Below, one piece after another: positions 46,214 through 56,100 of a stretch of DNA of 61,136 bases. The stretch lies in contig CAMDJZ010000006.1 in NCBI GenBank assembly GCA_945901265.1, forward strand, positions 1 to 61,136, read 5' to 3'. A program made the position numbers and the translations under genes. The notes below the pieces were generated by a model that saw nothing but the letters and a program-made list of their open reading frames with translations, had not been told where the DNA came from and did not search any database. Numbering within the stretch: the first letter of the stretch is position 1; each line of letters opens with the position of its first letter. Source of the stretch: Rickettsia typhi. GTDB taxonomy: Bacteria; Pseudomonadota; Alphaproteobacteria; Rickettsiales; UBA1997.

Positions 46214-46981
46214 ATGCAAATTAACTATTACGGCTCTTACTCTCTGTTAAAAAAAGAAGTGTTAAGATTTTTAAAAGTTTACCACCAAACTTTATTATCA
46301 CCGGTTGTAAATATAATTTTATTTTTAATGGTTTTTTCATTATCGGTTGGAGAGCATATTGAAAAAATTGGCGCGGTATCTTTTGCAGTATTTGTTTCAG
46401 CAGGGTTAATTATGATGTCCGCTCTACAAAATTCCTTCGCCAATTCCTCTTCTTCATTTGTAATGGGAAAAGTAATGGGTCATATTGTCGATTATTTAAT
46501 TCCACCGCTGGGAGCTTTGGAATTGCTATTTGCTTTTGGAATTGGAGCGATTGCGCGCGGTATTTGCGTAGCTCTGGTTTCGTATTTGGTAATTTTATTT
46601 TTCGTTCCATTAACAATTTTTAATTTTTACTATATGATGCTTTTCTTAATTTTAGGTTGTGCATTTCTTGGGATGATGGGAATTTTATGTGGAATTATTT
46701 CTGAAACATTTGACCAAATGTCAGCAATGACAAGTTATGTTATAACTCCGCTAACTTTCTTATCTGGAACTTTTTATTCAACAAATTCTTTACCGCAATT
46801 CTGGCAAAATTTTGCGCATGTCAATCCAATTTTTTATATGATTGATGGATTTCGTTATGGTTTAACAGGCTATAATGACAGTAATTTAAATATCGGAATT
46901 TGGTATCTAATAATATTAAATTTAATTCTTGCTAGCGTTTTATTTACAATGCTTAAACGTGGTTATAAGATAACCCATTAA
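46214..46981 (+). CDS. ABC-2 type transporter permease (YadH-like)
   Basis: 255 residues, six TM segments. Family motifs: 'LLSPVVNIILFLMVFSLSVG', 'MMSALQNSFANSSSSFVMGK', 'PLTFLSGTFYS' and 'NPIFYMIDGFRYG'. Probable exporter of a lipid or polysaccharide; the ATPase subunit must be elsewhere. Confidence 0.9.
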   Translation: MQINYYGSYSLLKKEVLRFLKVYHQTLLSPVVNIILFLMVFSLSVGEHIEKIGAVSFAVFVSAGLIMMSALQNSFANSSSSFVMGKVMGHIVDYLIPPLGALELLFAFGIGAIARGICVALVSYLVILFFVPLTIFNFYYMMLFLILGCAFLGMMGILCGIISETFDQMSAMTSYVITPLTFLSGTFYSTNSLPQFWQNFAHVNPIFYMIDGFRYGLTGYNDSNLNIGIWYLIILNLILASVLFTMLKRGYKITH

Positions 46982-47087
46982 TTTTATAAATAAAAAATAG
47001 TTGTTAAATAAATTACACTTTTTATATTTTAAGCAAACATTTATGTTTTTTTAATTTTTAATATAAACTCACACCATTTTGAGATCT

Positions 47088-48536
47088 ATGAAACACCACC
47101 ACCCTTGCTTATGCACGTCTAATAAAAATTCCGAAGATTTGCAACAAAATTTTATTGCAAATCAAACTTGCGATCAAGAATTGCATGACTTATCACTGGG
47201 CAAATCCCTAGGCAAATCAGCACCTCAAGAAGAGGTTATTAATCAAAAAAATAATGTAAATTTTATCGCCTCATCGCCAAATGATAGTTATAAAATTATT
47301 GAATTAAGAGCTGATAATAGATGTTTAGAATTGAGTAATAATTATTTTGAAATTGTGAATTACATGCGCTTAATTCGCTCGACAAATATTGGTCCATCTT
47401 TATTTTGGAGATTAATAAAAATATTTGGGGATGCCTCTACTGCAGTGTTGGAGGCTGATGATTTTTTTAAGAGTATAGGTTCAAAGAATAAAATTAAACT
47501 TGCAACGATTTCAGAAGTTGAAGATGAGTTTGCAAAAACTCAAAAATTTGGTGCAGAAATAATTATTGCAAGCGATCCACGTTATCCACAAATATTGCGA
47601 TCAATTTATGACGCTCCACCCTTACTAACAGTAAAAGGTGATTTGAGTTTTTTTAACAAGCCATCTGTAGCAATTATTGGGGCAAGAAATTGTTCATTTA
47701 GTGCTAGTAATATTGCCAAAAAAATTGCCGTTGAATTTGGGCAAAATTCAATCCTTACAATTTCAGGCCTTGCACGTGGAATTGATTGTGCAGTTCACGA
47801 AGCATCAATTCTAAGTGGTACAATCGCCGTAATAGCAGGTGGAATTGACAGTATTTATCCACTGGAAAATAAAAGACTTTATCAGCAAATTTCACAATAT
47901 GGTTTATTGGTTAGTGAAATGCCCTTTGGAACTCCTCCCAAAAGTAATTATTTTATCAAGCGTAACCGGATAATTTCCGGGTTAGCTCCTTCGCTAATTA
48001 TTGTTGAAGCTGGATTAAAATCGGGAAGTCTTGCTACTTCTAGATTTGCTCTTGAACAGGGCAGGGAAATCTATGCTTGTGCTGGTTCGCCTTTTGATCC
48101 AAGATGCGCTGGGGTTAATAAACTCGTTAAAGATGGTGCAATAATTATTACCGATCTTGATGAATTGGTAGCTGATGTCATTGAGAATAATCGTAACATG
48201 TTAACGCAAAATTCTGCAAACTTAAGTGAAGATTTATTGAATTTGCAATCGCCAAAAAAAAATTCTCCAGATATTCAAGATCAAAATATTCGAGATCAAA
48301 AAAATATAACTATAACAAAATTATCGCAATTAACTCAAACTGAAGATGATGAATTACAGCAAATTATCGAGATAATTATTGCAAAAATTAATCACCAAGC
48401 AATTTCTATCGATGAAATTATTGAGCATATACAAAAGCCAGTGAAGCTTATCAATGTTGCATTGATGCATCTTGAGCTGAATGGTCAAATTTCCATAAAT
48501 CACGGCAAGGTGAGAGGTGATAATTTACTAATATGA
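47088..48536 (+). CDS. dprA: DNA-processing protein DprA
   Basis: 482 residues from the ATG at 47088; a TTG three codons before is less likely. A ~90-residue N-terminal extension with an unusual 'KHHHPCLC' opening precedes a SAM-like region, the Rossmann-like DprA core (about 165-370: 'SVAIIGARNCS', 'SGLARGIDCAVHEA', 'GIDSIYPLENK', 'FIKRNRIISGL', 'EAGLKSGSL') and a C-terminal winged helix (about 425-482). DprA loads RecA on incoming single-stranded DNA during transformation. In combination with two prepilin-like proteins in the window it suggests competence. Confidence 0.95.
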   Translation: MKHHHPCLCTSNKNSEDLQQNFIANQTCDQELHDLSLGKSLGKSAPQEEVINQKNNVNFIASSPNDSYKIIELRADNRCLELSNNYFEIVNYMRLIRSTNIGPSLFWRLIKIFGDASTAVLEADDFFKSIGSKNKIKLATISEVEDEFAKTQKFGAEIIIASDPRYPQILRSIYDAPPLLTVKGDLSFFNKPSVAIIGARNCSFSASNIAKKIAVEFGQNSILTISGLARGIDCAVHEASILSGTIAVIAGGIDSIYPLENKRLYQQISQYGLLVSEMPFGTPPKSNYFIKRNRIISGLAPSLIIVEAGLKSGSLATSRFALEQGREIYACAGSPFDPRCAGVNKLVKDGAIIITDLDELVADVIENNRNMLTQNSANLSEDLLNLQSPKKNSPDIQDQNIRDQKNITITKLSQLTQTEDDELQQIIEIIIAKINHQAISIDEIIEHIQKPVKLINVALMHLELNGQISINHGKVRGDNLLI

Positions 48537-48665
48537 AAATAGCAATTGACTAAAATAATTATATTCAATCCCTGAAGTTTTTACCATTTTTTTGGCAAAT
48601 AAAAAATTATTAGCGTTGAATGAAAACGGTAAAATCATTTAAGAAGCTAGATGATATGTGTTTAA

Positions 48666-49748
48666 CTAAGTTAATTTTAATTCAGCAAGAGGCCATTTGG
48701 CTCGCGGCTTGAAGGTTAGCGGATCAATTGAATTAATTTTTAATTTTTCAATAGCTGCCCAAGCGATCATTAATGCATTATCCGTGCATAATTCTTTTTG
48801 AGGAATTAAAATTTTAAAATTATGTTTTATTGATAAATCTTTTAAATTATTAAAAATAAATTTATTACAAGCAACTCCACCTGTTATCACTAGTTTTAAA
48901 TTGCTTTTATTAATTTTAGTTATTTCGGGGCAATCATTAATAACATTTTCTAAACGATTGCAGAGTATCTCGCTAATAGTTCTTTGGAATGAAGCGCAGA
49001 GATCCGCCTTATCATTTATAGATATCTTTTTTGCTGAAGAAAAATGCGAAAATTCTTCATTGGTGATTTTTTCAATAGTTCTTCTCACCGCAGTTTTAAG
49101 TCCTGAAAATGAAAAATTAAATTGGTGATCATGATTTTTTTGATCAATTAATGGTCTTGGTAAAGGAAATTTTCTTTGTGTTGAAAGTAATGCTAGCTTT
49201 TCGATTTCAGGTCCTCCGGGGTATGGTAATCCAAGCATTTGTGCTACCTTATCAAAAGTTTCGCCTAATGCATCATCTATGGTTTCGCCAATTTTATAAA
49301 AATCATTTACACCATAACATAACAGAATTTGACAATGTCCACCTGAAACTAAAAGAACAAGAAAGGGAAAATCTACTTCTTTTTCAAGTCTTATTGCCAA
49401 GGCATGTCCTTGCAGATGATTAATTGCTAAAAAAGGTTTATCATAAATTGCGCATAAAGTTTTAGCGCTGGTCATTCCTACGATTAATCCACCAATTAAA
49501 CCTGGGCCAGAAGTACCTGCAAAAGCATCAATGTCGCTAAATTTTAATTTAGCTTGTTTTAATGACTCCAAGATTAAATGATCAATTACTTCAAGATGAG
49601 CTCTAGCGCTTAATTCAGGAATAACTCCACCAAATTGCTGATGAATATCAATTTGTGATTTTATTAAATGAGCAAAAATTTTTTTATCACTATCAACAAT
49701 TGCAACAGCACTTTCATCGCAAGAAGATTCAATTGCTAAAACTTTCAT
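48666..49748 (-). CDS. tsaD: tRNA N6-adenosine threonylcarbamoyltransferase
   Basis: 360 residues of the ASKHA fold: opening 'VLAIESSCDESAVAIV', metal ligands in 'NHLQGHALA', 'LVSGGHCQIL', 'GETFDKVAQMLGLPYPGGP' and 'VVSGGVACN'-like 'VITGGVACNKF'. It completes t6A37 in ANN-reading tRNAs with TsaB/TsaE. Converges with dprA. Confidence 0.96.
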   Translation of the reverse strand: MKVLAIESSCDESAVAIVDSDKKIFAHLIKSQIDIHQQFGGVIPELSARAHLEVIDHLILESLKQAKLKFSDIDAFAGTSGPGLIGGLIVGMTSAKTLCAIYDKPFLAINHLQGHALAIRLEKEVDFPFLVLLVSGGHCQILLCYGVNDFYKIGETIDDALGETFDKVAQMLGLPYPGGPEIEKLALLSTQRKFPLPRPLIDQKNHDHQFNFSFSGLKTAVRRTIEKITNEEFSHFSSAKKISINDKADLCASFQRTISEILCNRLENVINDCPEITKINKSNLKLVITGGVACNKFIFNNLKDLSIKHNFKILIPQKELCTDNALMIAWAAIEKLKINSIDPLTFKPRAKWPLAELKLT

Positions 49749-49755
49749 AATTTAG

Positions 49756-51081
49756 CTAATTTTTGTTATAATCAACAAAGCTATCATTGGCTTTTTCGAT
49801 GGTTTCAAACCAGTTTCCAGCTTTATTAGAAACGCTGATTTTTAGGATTGCTAAATTTCTTTGTACTAAGCCATTAGGTAAAAAACGAAATAAACCATCA
49901 ACGCCTTGATAGCCATTTTTAAAATTAATAAAATCACTAACTACTGGAATTTGACCTTGTTTGCGATTAGTTAATTCGGCAATTAATCCAACCATGTCAT
50001 AAGTGATTGAAGCGATACGAGGTGGAAATTTTTCAAATTTACTGTAGTAATAATTTTCAAGATCAGAAAATTTTTCATTTTCAGGAGCTGGGAACCATGC
50101 GTTGATTAAATTAGAATCGAATATCGATTTATCATCCCATTGCGATGTTCCAAGGATTTGGAAATCGCGTTCATTGGTATTTTGTTTTTTAATTAATGAA
50201 ATAATTTTTGAAGCAATTTTACCAGATTCAGGAATCATAATAACTTGAGGATAGATTCTGTCATAATCATTAATCACTAAATCTTTATTTTTTTTACCTT
50301 TAGTTAAATTTTCTGGTAAAACAAAAGCATTTATAGTTCTTTCAACTATTCGATCAAGGTCTTTACTGTTATTATCGTAAAATTCTGAAGTGATAAAATT
50401 ACCCTGTTTAGAGCGAACAAATCTTTTAAGAAGATCGGTAATGGTCTTGCCATATTGATTACTTGGGGCAATTACTGCAAAATTTAATTTACCTTGACTT
50501 ATTGCGTAATTTACAATTTTATCAACTTGATTTTCAGGAAGAATTCCGCTAACAAAAACTCCACCTTCCTTATCAATTTTATTAATTAAATTTTGATTAT
50601 TTGATAATGAAATTACAGTTATTTTATTTTGTCTTGCTAATTTTTCAATAGCTTCAACTGAGCTTGTAAATACCGGTCCAATTACTATTTTTATTTTGCG
50701 ATCAATGATTTCTTTGAAAGCTTTTTCTGTGTCTATTGCAGTATCTTTTGAATCAAATAAAACTAATTCAATAATACCATTTGGATCATTGTAAAATAAA
50801 GAAATTGTTGCGCAGTTAAATAAGCTAAAACCTAAATCTTTATTTTTACCAGAAAAGGGAAGTAACAATGCAACTTGGACTTTTTTTTGATCACTCTTAA
50901 TCGTAGGTAAGTTTTTATTGGAAAAGATTTCTTGGTTATTAGGCAATGCAATATTTGATAAATTGCTAGTTGCAATATTAGTTTCTGGTTTTGTATTCTG
51001 TGTATCTAAAGCTTTAAATTGCTGAGTAATTTGCTGGCATGAGCACAAAAATAAACTTAGTAAAAGAAAATATTTTTTCAT
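49756..51081 (-). CDS. LpoA-like lipoprotein (penicillin-binding protein activator family)
   Basis: 441 residues. Lipoprotein signal 'LLLSLFLCSC' with Cys15 lipidated. After a short linker comes a type I periplasmic-binding fold (about 70-425: 'QVALLLPFSGKNKDLG', 'LVLFDSKD', 'IVIGPVFTSS', 'FAVIAPSNQYG'), as in the C-terminal half of E. coli LpoA, activator of PBP1A. The TPR half is lacking, as in other alphaproteobacteria. It is divergent from rsmI and followed on that side by yraN, the same arrangement as lpoA-rsmI-yraN in many proteobacteria. Confidence 0.87.
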   Translation of the reverse strand: MKKYFLLLSLFLCSCQQITQQFKALDTQNTKPETNIATSNLSNIALPNNQEIFSNKNLPTIKSDQKKVQVALLLPFSGKNKDLGFSLFNCATISLFYNDPNGIIELVLFDSKDTAIDTEKAFKEIIDRKIKIVIGPVFTSSVEAIEKLARQNKITVISLSNNQNLINKIDKEGGVFVSGILPENQVDKIVNYAISQGKLNFAVIAPSNQYGKTITDLLKRFVRSKQGNFITSEFYDNNSKDLDRIVERTINAFVLPENLTKGKKNKDLVINDYDRIYPQVIMIPESGKIASKIISLIKKQNTNERDFQILGTSQWDDKSIFDSNLINAWFPAPENEKFSDLENYYYSKFEKFPPRIASITYDMVGLIAELTNRKQGQIPVVSDFINFKNGYQGVDGLFRFLPNGLVQRNLAILKISVSNKAGNWFETIEKANDSFVDYNKN

Positions 51082-51197
51082 AGTAATTAGCGATTTTTAT
51101 ATGAAATTAAAAAAAAATTATTAAATTTATTTTTTAATGAAGTAGATCTAGATTAATCATTAATTTGTCAATTTCAATTTAATTTAATTAAGCAATA

Positions 51198-52103
51198 ATG
51201 CAAAACCTTTTCTTAAATTCACCAATAAAAGTGCAAAATACTTTAAAAGATACTGAGCTTGCATGTGCTTTATACATAGTTTCAACGCCGATTGGCAATC
51301 TTGGTGATATAACTTTAAGAGCATTACAAATTTTACAAAAAGTTGATTTAATAATTTGCGAAGATAGTCGCGTAGCCCAAAAACTTTTATCACAATATCA
51401 AATTATTGATAAAAAATTCTTAGTTTACAATGATCATAGCGATGAAAATATTCGATTAAAAATTTTAAATTTATTGATACAAAATAATCGTCTAGCACTA
51501 ATAAGCGATGCAGGAACGCCATTAATTTCCGATCCAGGTTATAAATTAATTAATTTTTTACGAAGCCATAATCAAAAAATCATTTCTATTCCCGGTGCGT
51601 CATCAGTTACAGCATGTATTAGCGTTGCAGGATTGGCATGTGATCAATTTATTTTTTTAGGTTTTTTGCCAAGCACATCCTTGCAAAAGGAAAAGGTTTT
51701 TAAAAATTATAATCGTAATTTTTCCTGGGTATTTTTTGAAAGCGCAAATCGCTTGTTAGCAACATTAGAATTAATGCAAAAAAATCTTGATAATCCTCGT
51801 ATTTGCATAGCTCGTGAACTTACAAAATTGCACGAAGAAATCGTTACTGATAACCTCGATAAAGTATTAAATTTTTTTCAAAGTAATCCGCAAAAATTAA
51901 AAGGCGAGGTGGTGGTGATGGTCGAAAAAAATGATAAAAATTTCTCAGATATTTCTCCACAACAGTTACAAGAGTCAATAAAGTCAGCTATCCAAGACAA
52001 TAAATCATTGAAAGATATAGCTCAGGAGTTAAGCGAAATTTACAATCTTAACAAAAAAGAAATCTATCAATTGGCCTTACAAATCAAAGATCACAAAAAT
52101 TAA
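51198..52103 (+). CDS. rsmI: 16S rRNA (cytidine1402-2'-O)-methyltransferase
   Basis: 301 residues of the tetrapyrrole-methylase fold: 'YIVSTPIGNLGDITLRAL', 'CEDSRVAQKLL', 'LISDAGTPLISDPGYKL', 'SIPGASSVTACIS'. It methylates C1402 in the decoding centre together with RsmH. Divergent from the LpoA-like gene, followed after 16 bases by yraN. Confidence 0.95.
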   Translation: MQNLFLNSPIKVQNTLKDTELACALYIVSTPIGNLGDITLRALQILQKVDLIICEDSRVAQKLLSQYQIIDKKFLVYNDHSDENIRLKILNLLIQNNRLALISDAGTPLISDPGYKLINFLRSHNQKIISIPGASSVTACISVAGLACDQFIFLGFLPSTSLQKEKVFKNYNRNFSWVFFESANRLLATLELMQKNLDNPRICIARELTKLHEEIVTDNLDKVLNFFQSNPQKLKGEVVVMVEKNDKNFSDISPQQLQESIKSAIQDNKSLKDIAQELSEIYNLNKKEIYQLALQIKDHKN

Positions 52104-52119
52104 AATTTTTAAATTAATC

Positions 52120-52467
52120 ATGAAAAATAACCACTTTTTTGGAATTTATGCTGAAAAACTTGCGATGTGTTTCTTGATCGTAAAGGGATATAAAATCCTT
52201 GCTTGGCGATACAAAACGCCATTTGGTGAAATTGATATTATTGCTAAAAAAAATAATTTTTTAGTATTTATCGAAGTAAAATCTTCATTAAAAAAAATTT
52301 TAAATATTGAAATTGCTCTTAGAAAAGACCAGATTAATCGCATGTTTAGAGCTACAAATTATTTTATTAAAACAAATAAGCAATTACAAAACATTCCACA
52401 ACGTTTTGATTTTATTGAAGTTAAGGGATATTTCAGTTTAAAACATCATTGCAATTTCATGAGTTGA
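52120..52467 (+). CDS. yraN: UPF0102 endonuclease-like protein YraN
   Basis: 115 residues. PD-(D/E)xK nuclease-like core 'GEIDIIAKKNNFLVFIEVK' and a basic 'RKDQINRMFRAT' helix. Function unproven; often beside rsmI and dprA, which fits this neighbourhood and DNA processing. Confidence 0.9.
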   Translation: MKNNHFFGIYAEKLAMCFLIVKGYKILAWRYKTPFGEIDIIAKKNNFLVFIEVKSSLKKILNIEIALRKDQINRMFRATNYFIKTNKQLQNIPQRFDFIEVKGYFSLKHHCNFMS

Positions 52468-52563
52468 AATTTACTTTGGAGAGTTGTAAATTTGTAAAAT
52501 ACTTTCGCAAATTTTAGCGAATGTTATAAAAAATTAATTCAAATAACTTAAAATAATATTTCT

Positions 52564-53103
52564 GTGAAGCCAATAAAGTCTAATCACCAAGCTGTTACTA
52601 ACAGCTTTTTTCGTATTAATGATCAAATCAAAGTAAAGGAAGTTCGTGTTATTGACGAAAGCGGTAAGATGTTGGGCGTTATGTCTGTTGCTGATGGAAT
52701 TAGACTCGCACGCGAGTCTGATCTTGATTTAATTGAGGTTTCTCCTAATGCCAGTCCACCAGTTTGCAAAATTTCTAATTTTGGTAAAATGAAATATGAA
52801 TTTCAGAAAAAAATATCCGATGCCAAGAAAAAACAAAAAGTTGTTGAAGTCAAGGAAGTCAAGATGACCATCAATATTGGCAAAGGTGATTATGATACTA
52901 AAATTCGTCATACCAAAGAATTTATCGAGAAAGGTAATAAGGTTAAAATATCAATTCGCATGAAGGGTCGAGAAATAACCCACCGCGATCTTGCTGAAAA
53001 AATGATGATAAACATTATGAAAGATACCCAAGATTTTGCTAAAGCAGAACTTGAACCAAAGCTAGAGGGAATGCAGATGTTAACAATTCTTATCAAAAAA
53101 TAA
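52564..53103 (+). CDS. infC: Translation initiation factor IF-3
   Basis: 179 residues starting with GTG (52564) without Shine-Dalgarno. N-domain 'FFRINDQIKVKEVRVIDESG', linker Lys-rich helix, C-domain 'IRHTKEFIEKGNKVKISIRM' and 'GREITHRDLAEKMM'. The rare GTG start is of note because IF-3 rejects non-AUG-type starts and represses its own AUU start in E. coli. gdh follows after 12 bases. rpmI and rplT do not follow. Confidence 0.95.
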   Translation: MKPIKSNHQAVTNSFFRINDQIKVKEVRVIDESGKMLGVMSVADGIRLARESDLDLIEVSPNASPPVCKISNFGKMKYEFQKKISDAKKKQKVVEVKEVKMTINIGKGDYDTKIRHTKEFIEKGNKVKISIRMKGREITHRDLAEKMMINIMKDTQDFAKAELEPKLEGMQMLTILIKK

Positions 53104-53115
53104 ATTGAAAAAATT

Positions 53116-56100
53116 ATGCAAAATTTGATTAAACAGGTAATAAATTTTTCACAAAAAAATCAACTTTCTAAGGCTGTTGATAAAGAAAATTTCCAATATT
53201 TCTTAGAAATTTTTTATTTAGACAATAAACTTTCTGATTTTGAAAATTATAGCGTTGAAGATCTTTATTTTGCAGCTCTTCATAGTTTTAATTTTTTTTG
53301 TGAGAAAAAAAATAGCGTTTCGCGCGTCAGAATTTCCAATCCAACTAAAGATAAAGAAAATTCTAATGCTCAATATACTTTTATCGATATTGTTAATAAA
53401 GACATGCCATTTTTGGTCGATTCAGTAGTTGCTTTTTTGGATAAAAATGGTTTTAAAATCAAGAATGTTATCCATCCTGTTTATAAAGTTTTGCGTGATA
53501 AAAGTGGGGAATTTAAAGGCTTAAATTTCGATAAATCGCAATTGCATGATTTTCCGGTTGAGTCGATAATTCAACTTCATATTGATAAAATTATCAGTGA
53601 AAATGTTATTAAAGAAGTGCAAGAAAATATTGAACAAATTCTACAATCCATTGATTTAGTTGTTGAAGACTGGCAAAAGATGTTGCAGTTGACAAAAGAA
53701 GCTCAAGCACAAATTGATAATTCGCTAAATATTGTTAAAGATCAACAATATTTAACAGAAGTTAAAGATTTTATTGCATGGTTAATAAATGGTAATTTTA
53801 TTTTTCTTGGTGCAAATGAATTTTCAATTGATAAAAATAAAAATAATGAATATCAGCTTAATGAAGTTCCCAATATAGCTTCCGGAATGTTTAGAACTTC
53901 TATTGCAGAATTCAAACCGCAAGTTGTTAACTCTTCAAGCGCTGAAGTAAATGATTCAATTACCAATCCTTTTGTAATTGAAATTTTAAAATCACGTTAC
54001 CGTTCAAAAATTCATCGCATTACCAATGCCGAAAGAATTAGAATTCAAAAAATTTCTGCAGATGGTAAAATTATTGGCGAATATCGTTTTATTGGTTTAT
54101 TTACTTCATCAGCTTATGTTTCAAGTATTTCATCAATTCCATTAATTCGTAACAAGATACAGCAAGTCATTAACGCCTCGGGATTTGCTAAAGGCAGTCA
54201 CAACTATAAAGACCTAGTTTCAACCCTTGAATCATATCCGCGTGATGAGTTATTTCAAATTAATGAAGCAGATTTATTGCGTAATGCCACGGGAATTGTT
54301 TCGATTTGTGGAAGATCGGTTGTTAAATTTTTTGCTAGACAAGATAAATTTAAACGTTTCGTGAGTTGCTTAATTTTTACACCTCGCGATCGAAGTAATT
54401 CCCAAGTTCGTGAAAAAATAAAGGAAGTTTTAATTAAAGCCTATAGTGGTGAAGTTGCGGATTCTTTTGTACAAATTACCGAATCAAATTTAATTAGACT
54501 TCATGTGATAATTAGAACTAACGGAGTAATTGCTGAAGTTGATGAGCGAAAAATTGAAATTGAAATAGAAGGTATTACAAGAATTTGGAGTGATGAATTG
54601 CTTGAGGCGATTAAAAATAAATTTGATAGTGAAAATTCTGTAAGTCTTTATGCGCGTTACAAAAACGCTTTCTCAGTTAGCTATACAAATCGTTTTGATG
54701 CCATTGAAGCATCTCTTGATATTGCTTTAATTCAAAAATCATTAACCCAAAAAACTACTATTTTTGATTTAAATAATGCCGATTTAAAGGGATTAAAATC
54801 AAATTCTGAAAATGGAGATATTTGCGAGTTTAAGATTTTTACGCCAAATAAACAAATTCCTCTTTCTGAAATTATGCCCTTGCTTGATAGTTTTGGTTTT
54901 GATGTAATTCAAGAACACACCTACGCTGTCAATATTGAAGAAGAATCAAGATATAGATCAATAACTAAAGTTTGTATTCAATATTTTCAATTAACTCTTA
55001 CTAAAAATGGTGGAAAGTTAACAGCAAATATTAAAAATAATTTTGAAAAAACTATCGCCTTGATTTATCAAAAAGAAATTGCCAGTGGCGCACTTAATCG
55101 CTTAGTTATTAATTGCGATTTAAATTGGCAAGAGGTTCTTATGATTCGAGCTTATGGTCAATATTTATATCAAACAAATTACCGTTACTCACAAAATTAT
55201 TTTGCAGATGCTTTATATAGCTTGCCAGAAATTACCAAAAACTTAGTTAAGCTTTTTATAACTAAATTTGATCCCAAGTCAGTAAAATCAACCATTGATA
55301 ATGAAAAAAATTTACAAGTTATAATCAATAAAATTCATGAAGATTTATCTTTAGTTAAAGATGTTGCGTTTGATGATGTTATAAGAAAATTTTTAACTGT
55401 AATCAATGCTACTTTGCGAACTAATTATTTCCAAACTTCAGATTCAGGAAATTTTAAAGGTTATGTTTCTTTTAAATTTGATAGCAAAAAAATTCCACAT
55501 TTACCCCTTCCTTTGCCTTACGCAGAAATTTTTGTTTATTCTTCGCGTGTTGAGGCTATCCACTTGCGAGGTGGTAAAGTTGCGCGTGGAGGATTGCGTT
55601 GGTCTGATCGTCAAGAAGATTTTCGTACCGAAGTTCTTGGTTTGATGAAAGCGCAAATGACCAAAAATGCCGTAATCGTTCCAGTTGGTTCAAAGGGTGG
55701 ATTTGTTATTAAGAGTGATGTTAGCAATTTTAATCGTGAACAATTACAACAAGAGGCAATTTATTGCTATAAAACTTTTTTATCAGGCTTGTTAGACATT
55801 ACTGATAATGTCATTGATTCAAAAATTATTCATCCTCAAAATGTTGTTTTTTATGATCAAGTAGATCCATATTTAGTAGTTGCAGCCGATAAGGGTACGG
55901 CAACTTTTTCTGATATCGCTAACTCAGTTTCTGCTAATTATAATTTTTGGCTAGGTGATGCTTTTGCCTCGGGTGGGTCAGTTGGTTATGATCATAAAAA
56001 AATGGGTATCACTGCGAAAGGTGCTTGGATTTCGGTAATGCGTCATTTTCGTGAAATGCAAATAGATACGCAAAGTCAAGATTTTACTTGCGTTGGAATT

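Noticed and set aside
48578..48634. Long-range inverted repeat between dprA and tsaD
   Set aside because: Arms of 12 bases with a mismatch and a loop over 30 bases, almost only A/T; too weak to call a terminator.
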